Part shown: positions 8,943 through 18,323 of the stretch, piece by piece
Layout: each line of letters opens with the position of its first letter
Position numbering within the stretch: position 1 is the first letter of the stretch
From: Arthrobacter citreus
GTDB taxonomy: Bacteria > Bacillota > Bacilli > Bacillales > Bacillaceae_G
Assembly (NCBI GenBank): GCA_013200995.1
Contig: CP053688.1
Coordinates: 3,038,001 to 3,102,000, forward strand
Length of the DNA: 64,000 nucleotides
Direction: 5' to 3'
Position numbers and translations under genes: made by a program
Notes under the pieces: model-generated
The model's database searches: none
What the model was told of the DNA's origin: nothing
What the model saw: the letters and a program-made list of their open reading frames with translations, nothing else

Positions 8943-11900
8943 TTATTCCATTCCAAGCTCACTCATAATGGATTCCAATGTATCCCCTTTATATTTTTTC
9001 TTTGCTTCTGGAGATGTACCTGGATGCACATATTCTAACGTTGAATTTTTCTTTAAATAGTTTAATTTTACGAGTTTCATATCTTTTTCATCTACAACGC
9101 CATCAAAATTAATGTCTGCTGCACGCTTGTTCGTTCCCCAATAAGTTTTAATGTATTCAGCATCCAGTACATCAATAACGTTATCTTTATTCACATCTCC
9201 TGCAATAACATACGCATCGCTAACTAATGCGTTTAAGCCAGCTTGGAGATTTCCTTTATTAGTAGTAGTTGTAACTGTGTCATAATATGTGAAATGTCCT
9301 GGTACATCAATTGATACAGTATATCCCTTATCATTCAGTGGTACATTACCAATATTGTAAGAGCTATTAGCGTTTAAGTTTTGTTCTAGTATAGTTCCGT
9401 GAGAATCATCTAACTTTACCTTCCCACCTATCTTCGAGTAATCTAATGCGCTATTCCATGCATTACTTTCAGTAAGTAACCCCTGCGATATAACTTTCCC
9501 TGATACAATTGATTTAGTTTGAGCTACTTTAATTCCATTGTAGTTAAAGAAAGATTGAGGTGATACCCATTTTCCTGCTGTATCATAGAAAGTTGAAGCA
9601 AAACTTAAAAATCCGGTTAAATCCGACTGATTTTCTTCTTTTACTTTTACATATACATCCATCATTGGTATATCACCTGTCACTTCTTGAGTGCCATCCA
9701 TCGTTAATGTATAGTTTTCGCTTGAATAAGTTCCACCATTCACTGGTTTAGTTTCATGTTTTAAATCGACTGAACCATATTTGGAGAGTTCAGGACGTAC
9801 ATCTACTTTTACAACTTCAACTTGCTTAGGATCTATAAGAGGTCTAAATTGTGCTTGCTTAAAATTCTTTAAGTTTTGTCCAGTGATTGTATACTTAACC
9901 GTTTCCCCTGGCCTCACTACGTCTTTATCCATTTCACCTGTCAAATAAGTGCTGCCTTCTTTCAAGAAATACACCGTTTTTCGACTCTTCCTATTGTTTG
10001 CAGCATCAAGTCCATCGATATATGTAGTAATGACATCTTTGCGATTATCTAGTGGAAGGTCATATTCCAATTGTCCGTTTTTATCTACTTGTTTTACGGT
10101 ATCAGGGTAACCTGAAAATCCAGAATAAGTAAATCCTACCTTATTTTTAGATTGATCGATATCATAGCCAAGAGCCTGCATTTCCGCCACTTCATTATCA
10201 ATAACTGTAGCCTTAATTGGATAAGACGTTTGAGTGGCAGGGTATTCAATTACATTTTTATCATCGATGTTCGTTTGAAAATCCGGATTTGTGTTATCTA
10301 CAAAGAAATCTTTTTCGATGGTAAATGTTTTTCCATGATCGTTTGTTCCAATTAATTTAAACTTGTACTGTCCTTGAGACGCTTTTACAATTTTATCCGA
10401 GATTGGCTGATTTTTATTACCTGTAAATGGAAAATATGTTCCATCATAACCAAGCCAGCCATATTCTACATTTTCATTTACTGCTATTCCATCAATCTGA
10501 CCTATATATCCAAGGTCTTTTCCAGTTTTTCCATCCACTAATACCGCGTCAATAACTTTCATATGAGACTTTACACTGAAACCGAACTGTAAATTAGTTG
10601 GATAAATTTGATCAACTCCATTTGATACTGTAGACATAGAAGGATTAGCAATAGATAAATCACCCATTCCTTCTTCAACTGTCCGAATTGCAAAAGGAAT
10701 CTTATACGACTCATTTGGATTAGCTTTGTTTGTATAAACGATATAACCTTCATATGTACCATTCTCAGCTGTTTTCGGAACAAAAATAGACATCTTCGTC
10801 TGCTTTTGACTGTTCCCTTTCACCTTAATCTCTGAATCTGTAATAACATGAACATCGTTTTGTTTTGCATCCTTTGAATCTCTTACTCCAGTTTGAAATT
10901 GTACATCTACATCAAATGTTTTATTTTCATTTTCAATATTTGATAGAGCAATTTTACGGCTCTCTAAAATGTCATTTCCTGAAGCTCCAAACGAACCAAA
11001 ACTAATTCCACCTGTTTTTTCTTGAATATTTGTTTCTTCACCATTACTTATAATCGGTGTTTTATCAATGACTTCTATTTCCATTCCTGTATGTACCGCT
11101 CTATAAGGGTCAATTCGTCCTGCACCTACTTCAAATACACTGTAAGATTTCTTCAATTCATCGGCCGTATTCATCATTATCGACTTTATATCTTCGGGCT
11201 GAAGATTCGGATTTGCTTGCAACATTACTGCTGCGACCCCTGCAGTATAAGGTGATGCCATTGAAGTCCCAGACAATCTTTGATAAGCATACTGATAGTT
11301 GCTTTGATTATCTTTACTGTTTATATATGATGGAACTGTTGATAAAATCGAAACACCTGGTGCAACGATTTCCGGCTTTATATCATAATTTACTCGAGAA
11401 GGTCCACGAGAACTGAAATCTGCTAATGTGTCTCCCTCTAAGCCTCCTTTACCCATTTCTGTAAACGTAAACGATGCATTACTTGCTTGTACTTGCTTTA
11501 ATAAAGCTAATCCATCAGCATTTGATAACGAGAATGTTGGAATATTCGTTGTACCTTCTCCGAGGTAATATGGTATAAGTCCTTCATCTGGATTGTCGTT
11601 ATACATTAAAATTCCTGCTGCTCCCTTTAGCTGCGCATACTTCACTTTATCTTGTAAAGTAATTGAACCTCGAGCGACAAGTACAAACTTTCCTTTTACA
11701 TCCTTACCTAAATAGTTGCTTGAGCTGCCAACTCCAACATCTACAATCGGAAATGTTTTTCCTTTTAAACCTGGTATATTATCTGAATAAGCTTTCGCCA
11801 TTAATTGTACATGAGCTTGTACAGAATCTTCTCCATCAGTTGAAATTGTAAATGTTTCCATGTCAATTGGTACATCACTTGCTCCGACTGATATTGGCAA

Positions 11901-13085
11901 TGCAGCTGCACCAGGCGACCCTAGTGTATATAGATCACTGCCAGAATTCCCTGCTGCTACAACCGTTGTTACCCCACTTAATACGGCATAATTAACCGCC
12001 ATACTTGTTGGAAAAAGTGGATCATTAACAGCAGCTCCGAGTGATAAATTTATTACATCCATACCGTCCGCAACTGCCTTATCAATCCCTGATAAAATAG
12101 CATCGGTTGTTCCTGAACCGTATGGACCAAGTACACGGTATACATAAAGGTCAGCATCAGGTGCAATACCAGTTGTTGCATACTCACTATTGTTTACGCC
12201 ACGCCCTGCAATCATACCAGAGACATGCGTTCCATGTTCTGTATAATACGTTGAACCATTGGTTGTTTCAGCTTTCTTAGAATTCTTCCAATCCGTATAT
12301 GTCGTTTCCATTGGATCTGTATCATTATCTACAAAATCATATCCACCTTTATAGGCACCCTTTAAATCTGGATGATTATAGTCTATTCCTGTATCAATAA
12401 CTCCGACTTTAACTCCCTTACCCGTATAACCTTCATCATGTAATTTATCAACACCAAGATACGAGTTTCCTCCAGGGATGTTTACAGCCGATGCATCCTG
12501 CTTTGTTGTATTTTCTTGTTTTGGAAGATCTAGTTGGACAGCCTTATCACTCCAAATAGATTTAACAGCATCAGAAGCTAATAAGCTCTTAATCTTGTTT
12601 GCAGGGAGCGTCATTGCTACCCCATTAAAGGCGTTCTTATAGACGCGCTTTACTTTAAAAGAAGATTTCTTTTTTTGAATATCTTCTTTAAAAATTGATT
12701 TTAAATCTTGTTGAAATGTAGCTTGGTCTTTGTCACGTAAACTTCTTGCTTTACTGGCAGTTAAACTTTTTCCATTAACCTCTGCTTCTAGCTGCGCAAC
12801 TTTTTCAGGCTTTTGTTTGAATTCAACAATAACTGAAATTTCTTTTTCACTATTTAGGTCAACACTTGGATCAAGCTTTATACCTGAACTATCATTTAAT
12901 TCCATCTTTCTCAATGCAGAACGTTGCTCCTGAGTTAAGTGCGATAAAGTTTCTTGTGAATCTACATTCGATTCAGCTTTTACAACAGAATGATAGTTTA
13001 ATGGTGTCACTGTTCCTAATAATACTCCTAAGCTCATTACTACATTAAAAGCATTTTTTCTTTTATTGGTACTATGTTGCCTCAT
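8943..13085 (-). CDS. secreted S8 protease with cohesin-like and dockerin domains (protease 2)
   Basis: A 1380-residue secreted protease. ATG 13085 is preceded by GAAGGGAGAG ten bases upstream. Signal peptide 1-37 (cleavage after VKA), I9 propeptide about 50-185, S8 domain about 215-660 with Asp231, His284 (TEHGTHVSG) and Ser608, and a PA insert about 425-550. Next come beta modules, a cohesin-like domain about 1050-1190 (VRPGETVKYTITGQNLKNF opens it), a prealbumin-like module, and a dockerin with Asp1297 (GDVNKDNVIDVLDA, then ADINFDGVVD). The tail is KKYKGDTLESIMSELGME. The motif after the nucleophile reads GTSMASPYTAG, so the usual His of SPHVAG is Tyr; this is not a catalytic residue. The promoter carries both the shared palindrome and the best CodY-like box in the window. 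Confidence 0.93.
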   Translation of the reverse strand: MRQHSTNKRKNAFNVVMSLGVLLGTVTPLNYHSVVKAESNVDSQETLSHLTQEQRSALRKMELNDSSGIKLDPSVDLNSEKEISVIVEFKQKPEKVAQLEAEVNGKSLTASKARSLRDKDQATFQQDLKSIFKEDIQKKKSSFKVKRVYKNAFNGVAMTLPANKIKSLLASDAVKSIWSDKAVQLDLPKQENTTKQDASAVNIPGGNSYLGVDKLHDEGYTGKGVKVGVIDTGIDYNHPDLKGAYKGGYDFVDNDTDPMETTYTDWKNSKKAETTNGSTYYTEHGTHVSGMIAGRGVNNSEYATTGIAPDADLYVYRVLGPYGSGTTDAILSGIDKAVADGMDVINLSLGAAVNDPLFPTSMAVNYAVLSGVTTVVAAGNSGSDLYTLGSPGAAALPISVGASDVPIDMETFTISTDGEDSVQAHVQLMAKAYSDNIPGLKGKTFPIVDVGVGSSSNYLGKDVKGKFVLVARGSITLQDKVKYAQLKGAAGILMYNDNPDEGLIPYYLGEGTTNIPTFSLSNADGLALLKQVQASNASFTFTEMGKGGLEGDTLADFSSRGPSRVNYDIKPEIVAPGVSILSTVPSYINSKDNQSNYQYAYQRLSGTSMASPYTAGVAAVMLQANPNLQPEDIKSIMMNTADELKKSYSVFEVGAGRIDPYRAVHTGMEIEVIDKTPIISNGEETNIQEKTGGISFGSFGASGNDILESRKIALSNIENENKTFDVDVQFQTGVRDSKDAKQNDVHVITDSEIKVKGNSQKQTKMSIFVPKTAENGTYEGYIVYTNKANPNESYKIPFAIRTVEEGMGDLSIANPSMSTVSNGVDQIYPTNLQFGFSVKSHMKVIDAVLVDGKTGKDLGYIGQIDGIAVNENVEYGWLGYDGTYFPFTGNKNQPISDKIVKASQGQYKFKLIGTNDHGKTFTIEKDFFVDNTNPDFQTNIDDKNVIEYPATQTSYPIKATVIDNEVAEMQALGYDIDQSKNKVGFTYSGFSGYPDTVKQVDKNGQLEYDLPLDNRKDVITTYIDGLDAANNRKSRKTVYFLKEGSTYLTGEMDKDVVRPGETVKYTITGQNLKNFKQAQFRPLIDPKQVEVVKVDVRPELSKYGSVDLKHETKPVNGGTYSSENYTLTMDGTQEVTGDIPMMDVYVKVKEENQSDLTGFLSFASTFYDTAGKWVSPQSFFNYNGIKVAQTKSIVSGKVISQGLLTESNAWNSALDYSKIGGKVKLDDSHGTILEQNLNANSSYNIGNVPLNDKGYTVSIDVPGHFTYYDTVTTTTNKGNLQAGLNALVSDAYVIAGDVNKDNVIDVLDAEYIKTYWGTNKRAADINFDGVVDEKDMKLVKLNYLKKNSTLEYVHPGTSPEAKKKYKGDTLESIMSELGME

Positions 13086-13132
13086 TGATCTAGTACTCTC
13101 CCTTCTGAATATAAAATAGTTTAGTTATTTCG

Positions 13133-13147
13133 AATTTTCTTAAAATT
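13133..13147. promoter_or_regulatory. probable CodY box upstream of protease 2
   Basis: AATTTTCTTAAAATT matches the CodY consensus AATTTTCWGAAAATT at 14 of 15 positions. It lies immediately downstream of the predicted transcription start (about 13149), a position where binding would block transcription. Confidence 0.55.
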
Positions 13148-13155
13148 CTAATCAC

Positions 13156-13195
13156 ATTATAATGAGAATTGATTTATTTGCTATTTTGACAAAAT
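13156..13195 (-). promoter_or_regulatory. protease 2 promoter: TATAAT plus palindromic site
   Basis: Minus-strand TATAAT at 13161-13156, and the palindrome ATTTTGACAAAAT at 13183-13195 centred exactly 28 bases from the first T of the -10. The intervening sequence is also similar to that of protease 1 (AATTGATnnnTTTG on the plus strand). Confidence 0.62.
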
Positions 13196-13293
13196 CATTC
13201 AACTACCAAATATAAATCGATAATTTTCAACAAGAAGATTAATTTAACCTATTTAAAAAAATAGTTAAATAAATATTCTTAATAGAATTAACA

Positions 13294-13328
13294 AACGCCA
13301 ATCCCTGTCCTAACAGTTGATTGGCGTT
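13294..13328. terminator. hairpin, possible bidirectional terminator
   Basis: AACGCCAATC and GATTGGCGTT form a ten-pair perfect stem with a 15-base loop, followed by TTTTCT on the plus strand. It lies between the protease 2 promoter and a stronger terminator; which transcript it serves is unclear. Confidence 0.45.
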
Positions 13329-13399
13329 TTCTATAAGCGTTTTAATGAAGTTATTAGCTATTGGAAATGAATGTAATATTTTATCGAAAAACTTCTTCA

Positions 13400-13450
13400 T
13401 AAAAAACGCTATTCTTTCTTAAAAATAGACAGAAAGAATAGCGTTTTTTT
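13400..13450 (-). terminator. strong terminator of the AroM/DUF1177/DUF917/OPT operon
   Basis: AAAAACGCTATTCTTTCT pairs perfectly with AGAAAGAATAGCGTTTTT; T runs flank it on both strands, so it can stop transcription in either direction. It lies 50 bases past the end of the AroM-family gene. Confidence 0.85.
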
Positions 13451-13499
13451 ATTTTTGGGTGGGCAATTATTTTATATTAAAGGTAATGATGTTACACAA

Positions 13500-14171
13500 T
13501 TAAATCATCTCTGAAACTAGTTTTCCCATCATGACATTCGATACAATCACAGGAAGGCCAGTTACTTTTGACACTAATTGTCTTGACTGTTCTGAGTATG
13601 CCATGCAATCTAGTAAAATAATATCTACTTTATTCTTCAGTTCATTTCCTGCATTTTCATAGTTTTTCAAGTCATTCTTAAAAGGAGAAGCAACCGCAAA
13701 ATATGGATTCATTCCAAATGATGTAAACTTACTCCTTAAACTTTCTTCTTGTTCTGCCAAAGGCAAAATAACGCCAAATCGACGCTGACCAACTATTGAT
13801 TTAACGACAGGAGGAATAATTTTATCTGGCTCAATCAAATAGGATGATTTTGTGTGTATTCCTGGAAATACGCCAGTACAAAGAAGTAGAATTTGCTTGA
13901 TTCCCGTCTTCTCAAATTGGTTGATCTTTTCTTGTAAAATTGGCTGTATTTTCTCCCTTGACATCACGACAGAATCACCATTTGTTAAACGAGTAGTTAA
14001 CACATAATCACCCAATTCGGGTGACAGATGCTCTTCAATATATGCCTTCTTCAAACCGTCCAATACACCAACCTGAACTAATTCAGATCGGCCATCTATA
14101 TATTTTTCAAAAACTGGTGCAACATCTTGACGCGGAGCTTGACCGATTGTAATCATTCCTAGTTTTGCCAT
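13500..14171 (-). CDS. AroM family protein
   Basis: A 223-residue cytosolic protein, the usual length for AroM (about 225 in E. coli). The N terminus MAKLGMITIGQAPRQDV is the family signature. No enzymatic activity is established for AroM. Two cysteines in similar settings, Cys98 (LLLCTG) and Cys189 (LLDCMAY), resemble the paired catalytic cysteines of Asp/Glu/hydantoin racemases; a racemase-like role is my inference. ATG 14171 follows GGGAGGAAG. It is the last gene of a four-gene operon, 46 bases after the DUF1177 gene, so it probably acts on a compound imported by the OPT transporter rather than in shikimate metabolism. Confidence 0.88.
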   Translation of the reverse strand: MAKLGMITIGQAPRQDVAPVFEKYIDGRSELVQVGVLDGLKKAYIEEHLSPELGDYVLTTRLTNGDSVVMSREKIQPILQEKINQFEKTGIKQILLLCTGVFPGIHTKSSYLIEPDKIIPPVVKSIVGQRRFGVILPLAEQEESLRSKFTSFGMNPYFAVASPFKNDLKNYENAGNELKNKVDIILLDCMAYSEQSRQLVSKVTGLPVIVSNVMMGKLVSEMI

Positions 14172-14217
14172 CTACTACTTCCTCCCATTAAAAGGCAAGT
14201 GGACATATCACTTACTT

Positions 14218-15162
14218 TCAATGAATAACTTCATTCCCCATTGTTTGTAAGATTTTCATAGAACCATAGAGTTTCGTAATTTTATCAAATTCAGTTTCAT
14301 CATAGAATTTGCAAGTACCATTTGTTGTTTCCTTTGCAACTTCAATCGCAAATCGAGCGGCTAATGCTATATCTGTTTCATGACTTGCTCCTGTACCACA
14401 TCCTGGTACAGCTGATTGCGCTGTAATTGCTAAACCTACAACAGGCGAATCCGTAGCAACGGACGGCTGTAGAATAGAATTAATATGATAGATGTCATTT
14501 CCATAAGGTGTTATATCCTGCATTGTAATTGGATATGTAACAGGAAGCTGTCCTGAAGTCATCTCCATTATTCGTAGCAAATCATCACTGACACGAAGAA
14601 TATACCCTTCTTTTACAGTCGGTGAGATCGCAATCCCCTTATGATTAATCACTCGATTACCTTTTGTAGTATCAATAGATAAAACAACTTCCATTTCGGA
14701 TAGGACTTCATATTTATTCATTGTTAATATATCGACTGGTGAATCCATAAAATCTACAGGTTCATGTGGCAAGGTTGGTGCATCTGGACAAATATGAGTT
14801 GTAACAATGACGTCACCTTTTAAGGTATCTCCTTTTACTTGCATATCCGCTAATTTTAATGCAGAAGCAACTGCTGCAACGGCGCCATCTGCATCAGAAA
14901 CTAATCCAATACGGCTAGGGCGTGCACCAATACCACCAAGACGACCTACAATTCCAATAGTAGGGGCCACACCACCCCTACTTTTTCCTTCTACTCCAGG
15001 AATCATTACTTTAATAAAATCTGTACTACCTTGCTCTCCTGATACCGTTGTTACTTCTACTGTAACATTAGGATATGAAGTAAATAGTTCCTTTACTTTT
15101 TCCCCATTTACATATGCATTATCTAGTAAATCAATTACCGAAAGTGTTTGTTTCAATGTCAT
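14218..15162 (-). CDS. DUF1177 family protein
   Basis: A 314-residue soluble protein matching DUF1177 over its length: VNGEKVKELF near the start, VTTVSGEQGSTDFIKVMIPG, GIVGRLGGIGARP, GLVSDADGAVAA, THICPDAPTLPHEP and SIDTTKGNRVINHKGIAISPTVKEGYI. The conserved His, Asp and Cys residues suggest a metal-dependent hydrolase or M20/M42-like fold, but no activity is known for the family. ATG 15162 lies seven bases after AGGTGGAGG. It is the third gene of the operon, 33 bases behind the DUF917 gene. DUF1177, DUF917, AroM and OPT genes together suggest one catabolic route for an imported small molecule. Confidence 0.9.
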   Translation of the reverse strand: MTLKQTLSVIDLLDNAYVNGEKVKELFTSYPNVTVEVTTVSGEQGSTDFIKVMIPGVEGKSRGGVAPTIGIVGRLGGIGARPSRIGLVSDADGAVAAVASALKLADMQVKGDTLKGDVIVTTHICPDAPTLPHEPVDFMDSPVDILTMNKYEVLSEMEVVLSIDTTKGNRVINHKGIAISPTVKEGYILRVSDDLLRIMEMTSGQLPVTYPITMQDITPYGNDIYHINSILQPSVATDSPVVGLAITAQSAVPGCGTGASHETDIALAARFAIEVAKETTNGTCKFYDETEFDKITKLYGSMKILQTMGNEVIH

Positions 15163-15195
15163 ATAAAAACCTCCACCTAATTTACACGTTGTGTA

Positions 15196-16260
15196 TTAAA
15201 GAACTGATTTTTTTATAATACCTTCAATTTGTTTAAGTAGTTTCTCGTTACTCATTGTAGAGCTTAAAATTAAGTTTTCTTTTGGTACTGCGATTACCGA
15301 AAGATGCTGTCCTTTTTCGATCGCTGCGGACACAATTGGTTTTGCTGTTTTTGCGTCAAAAGTCATAATTAAATCCGGGAAAGTTGCATATCGCTCTCCA
15401 TCTTTTTCTAGTGTCATATACTCATTCCAGAATGTTAGCTCATAGGAATCATTGATCCAGACTGTTCCAACATCAAATCCTCCCGCTGTTTCAAGCTGAA
15501 AATCAGTGACAATTCCAGTTGTAATCACTTTTCCACCTAACTTTTTAACGACCGCATCAATTGCAGCTTCACCTTCATGGCTTAATAAAGCTTCACCGAC
15601 TTCAATTGCTTGTCTGATTGCACCAGGAGCTCCATTTTGCTTTGCGTATTCTACAGACACAGGATTTCTAGCAACGGCAACGACTCCACCTGCTTCAACT
15701 GATGCCTTTCGAACCATATTAGATGCCTTATCAAGTGAGCCTGAAATACTCACCTCGACATACCTGTCATCTTTTCCACCAATTGCAGCTTGGTGGGATA
15801 CATAATCAGTAAGCTCAGATAAATTTAATGAGCCCATTGAGCCTGTTGGATGTGCTCGTCCATTACAAGGTATATCAATTACCGGGATATTCGTTACAGC
15901 ACTTTGAAACCAGCCATTAACAGAAGTTGCAGCACCGTTCTCATTGGTTATAATCCCTTTTATAGGTTTTTCAATTTTTTTGGAAAGTAGCTCTAAAGCC
16001 TGAGCATAGTGAATTGGTTTAACAAATTGATCCTTTGCAGCAGGAGCACCTACTAAAGATACAGTTACAAGCGTATCTTCATCTTCAAGCTCATCAATTG
16101 TAAGAAGTTGCGGCTGTCCAACTTGAAGAGCCAACTTACCAATTTTAAGACCTTCTTCAATCCAGCCGCCACCGCCGCCTCCTAGAACTGCGCCTCCATA
16201 AACTGCATATTCCACCATTTTTTCATCTAATTTTATAGTTGCCAATTGATTTCGCCTCAC
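15196..16260 (-). CDS. DUF917 family protein (S-methyl-thiohydantoin desulfurase-like)
   Basis: A 354-residue protein of the DUF917 family, which Pfam now describes as S-methyl-thiohydantoin desulfurase domains and which is distantly related to hydantoin-utilisation proteins. Near the start is the glycine-rich AVYGGAVLGGGGGGW. Later come NENGAATSVNGW, DIPCNGRAHPTGSMGS (a Cys and His likely in the active site) and GGFDVGTVWINDSYELTFWNEYM. The start codon GTG 16260 overlaps the stop of the upstream transporter gene (GTGA), typical of translational coupling. A TTG at 16245, nine bases after GAGG, is an alternative start. It probably processes the compound delivered by the OPT transporter; the exact substrate cannot be read from the sequence. 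Confidence 0.88.
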   Translation of the reverse strand: MRRNQLATIKLDEKMVEYAVYGGAVLGGGGGGWIEEGLKIGKLALQVGQPQLLTIDELEDEDTLVTVSLVGAPAAKDQFVKPIHYAQALELLSKKIEKPIKGIITNENGAATSVNGWFQSAVTNIPVIDIPCNGRAHPTGSMGSLNLSELTDYVSHQAAIGGKDDRYVEVSISGSLDKASNMVRKASVEAGGVVAVARNPVSVEYAKQNGAPGAIRQAIEVGEALLSHEGEAAIDAVVKKLGGKVITTGIVTDFQLETAGGFDVGTVWINDSYELTFWNEYMTLEKDGERYATFPDLIMTFDAKTAKPIVSAAIEKGQHLSVIAVPKENLILSSTMSNEKLLKQIEGIIKKSVL

Positions 16261-17861
16261 TTTTTAATTTTAAACATAGAATTAAAGAAACTATACAGTG
16301 CGTCACCCGCAATAAAGCCCGCGGCTAAAATACTCATTGGAGCTTCTGCTTCTTTCCCTTTTACCTTTAATACAACAACACGAATTAAAATCCCTAACAA
16401 AACTGCCCAACATGCATTTGGACTTAGAATTAGTAAGCCTGTGGCAAATAAGACTCCTAATTGTCGTCCAGGACCACCAATTAATTGAAGAATTGCACCT
16501 GGAATCGCCCAAAGCAAAAGTTGTTTTGCTACCTCAGGAGATGCGCCTGCTTTAATTGTTGAAACATATACGGCATCAATTGGAGGCACTAAATTTTGAG
16601 CGAAATACCCTTTATAAGTGAAAAGTACTGTTAAAAGAGCAACCCCAAAAGAAATCATCCCAGTAATATATTGTTGCTTTCTTCCTTGTAATTCATATTC
16701 TTTGTCTTCACCATTGCCTCGAAGAATGTAACCAGTTTTTAAATCATATCCCATATCGGCGAAGGCCGGGCCAGTAGCAGCGCTGAACCCAGCTAACAGT
16801 GCAAGTGCCACAGGTGGAAATCCGATCAACATTCCAAATAGAAGCGTAATAAATGCAACTGCGAAGGCCGGAAACCAACCAGAATGCATAGCTGCAATCC
16901 CAACAATTAACTCATGTACAAATGCTGCAAAAGCTGCAAATAACATAAAACCAAGCAACATCCCTAGCGACATTTTCGTAATAAGTCCACCAGTAATCGC
17001 AATCAGAAGGGCTATAATGAGATATGCAATAAACCCATAGCCTAATGCGCGTCTCGCTTCCTTAATCGGTCTAGTTAAAGTATCCTCAACTGATTTCTCT
17101 GCTTTACTAGTCTGTAAATTCTCATTACCTTTCTTTTGTTTCCCAAAAATCAGCAATGAAACTTGGAATAAAGCTACAATTCCAGCTCCGATCATGAACC
17201 CATGAGCAATGTAATGCTGATTAATATCGAAATCAAACCAAGGAATCGAATATTGGCGAATCATTAAACCAATCCCAAACATCGAAAGCGCCCATATATT
17301 ACCGATAAATGCTGTACCAAATGCAGACATTGAAATACCAAAATAAGATCCAATTAGCCCGATCCCTGTACCAACTCCTAAAAGTGCCGCTCGTTTTCCT
17401 CCCTTATCTCCAGCTAAGATGGATTGAGCTGTCGCAACTCCGGGTGCCCAAGTTTCAGATGCTGGAAATAACCTAGAATCAAAAATTTTGTATAAGATCG
17501 CAGCATCAACAAACATTGCTAAGGCAGCACCAATTAACATAGGAACAATTAATTTAGAGTTCCCCATAACGAATGGAATTCCTATTGGTATTAACAAACT
17601 GTTAGCTGCTCCAAACGTCGCAGAAGAAATTGAAGTTTGAACTAAATTCTGTCGATGAACCGATTTGTATTTTTTAAACATCGCTCCTGGAATCCTAGCT
17701 ACTAGCATGGCCACTAGTGCACCAACGATTGATGTACTAGGTGTTACTCCAAGTGTTGTAATGATTTGCATTCCAATGATTGCTCCGATAATACTCGTTA
17801 CAATATTAAAGATCAGTGCAAAGGGTTCAAAAATACTTGGATGCTTCTTTTTGTCGTTCAT
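16257..17861 (-). CDS. OPT/YSL family oligopeptide-type transporter
   Basis: A 534-residue integral membrane protein with about 14 hydrophobic segments, of the OPT superfamily (oligopeptide or metal-chelate uptake in known members). The start is ATG 17861, seven bases after GGGGGG; an in-frame ATG at 17876 overlaps that site. Near the N terminus are MQIITTLGVTPSTSIVGALVAMLVARIPG and the family-like segment AGFSAATGPAFADMGYDLKTGYILRGNG. It is the first gene of the operon and overlaps the DUF917 gene by four bases. Control is probably by the neighbouring IclR regulator, whose candidate operator lies 143-168 bases upstream. The substrate is unknown; a peptide- or amino-acid-derived ring compound would fit the downstream genes. 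Confidence 0.88.
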   Translation of the reverse strand: MNDKKKHPSIFEPFALIFNIVTSIIGAIIGMQIITTLGVTPSTSIVGALVAMLVARIPGAMFKKYKSVHRQNLVQTSISSATFGAANSLLIPIGIPFVMGNSKLIVPMLIGAALAMFVDAAILYKIFDSRLFPASETWAPGVATAQSILAGDKGGKRAALLGVGTGIGLIGSYFGISMSAFGTAFIGNIWALSMFGIGLMIRQYSIPWFDFDINQHYIAHGFMIGAGIVALFQVSLLIFGKQKKGNENLQTSKAEKSVEDTLTRPIKEARRALGYGFIAYLIIALLIAITGGLITKMSLGMLLGFMLFAAFAAFVHELIVGIAAMHSGWFPAFAVAFITLLFGMLIGFPPVALALLAGFSAATGPAFADMGYDLKTGYILRGNGEDKEYELQGRKQQYITGMISFGVALLTVLFTYKGYFAQNLVPPIDAVYVSTIKAGASPEVAKQLLLWAIPGAILQLIGGPGRQLGVLFATGLLILSPNACWAVLLGILIRVVVLKVKGKEAEAPMSILAAGFIAGDALYSFFNSMFKIKK

Positions 17862-18003
17862 AAAAAATCCCCCCATTTAAATTCTCCAAAGTTATCAAAT
17901 AAAAACTCTCTCTATAAGTTACTAAATGTTATGCCCACCTTTAGATGGTTTTCAGTTTTGGTACTGCTCGAATATCCCCCCATTTATCTCTATTGTCTTT
18001 ATT

Positions 18004-18029
18004 GTTTCTATATTAGAAACACTGTTTCT
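18004..18029. promoter_or_regulatory. candidate IclR operator in front of the OPT operon
   Basis: Three alternating half-sites: GTTTCTA-TAT-TAGAAAC-ACT-GTTTCT. The second and third form the perfect 15-base palindrome AGAAACACTGTTTCT; the first and second form another with a TAT centre. A related site (GAACCGCAGTTTC) precedes the iclR-type gene. Confidence 0.55.
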
Positions 18030-18189
18030 TTTTATAAAACTAATTATATATAATAATCTAAAAATTTTCAATATTAATATTCTTCCAGACTTTGTTAACG
18101 TAAAATGAATGCTCGCTATCCAATTTGCTTGCAAATAATTTTTTTGAACAAATAACATGACTTTATTGGTTTAAGGTTCATCACTTAGT

Positions 18190-18241
18190 CATAAAAAAAT
18201 GCACCACGAATGTTAGATGTACTAACATTCGTGGTGCATTT
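18190..18241 (-). terminator. terminator of the IclR-family gene
   Basis: A perfect 20-pair stem (AAATGCACCACGAATGTTAG and its complement) with a five-base ATGTA loop, followed on the minus strand by TTTTTTT. It separates the regulator from the OPT operon. Confidence 0.9.
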
Positions 18242-18323
18242 CAGCGTTATCTATATAAAAATAACAAATTCTTACTAAATTAACTCTGCCATATTTAGAA
18301 AAAAGATCATTCAATAATATAAT

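Noticed and set aside
14807..15166. 119-codon plus-strand frame opposite the DUF1177 gene
   Set aside because: Antisense to a well-supported gene; Ser/Pro/Thr-rich composition is a by-product of the opposite reading frame.
17952..18158. 68-codon frame on the minus strand in the OPT-IclR spacer
   Set aside because: No ribosome binding site, and it covers the candidate operator and promoter region of the OPT operon.
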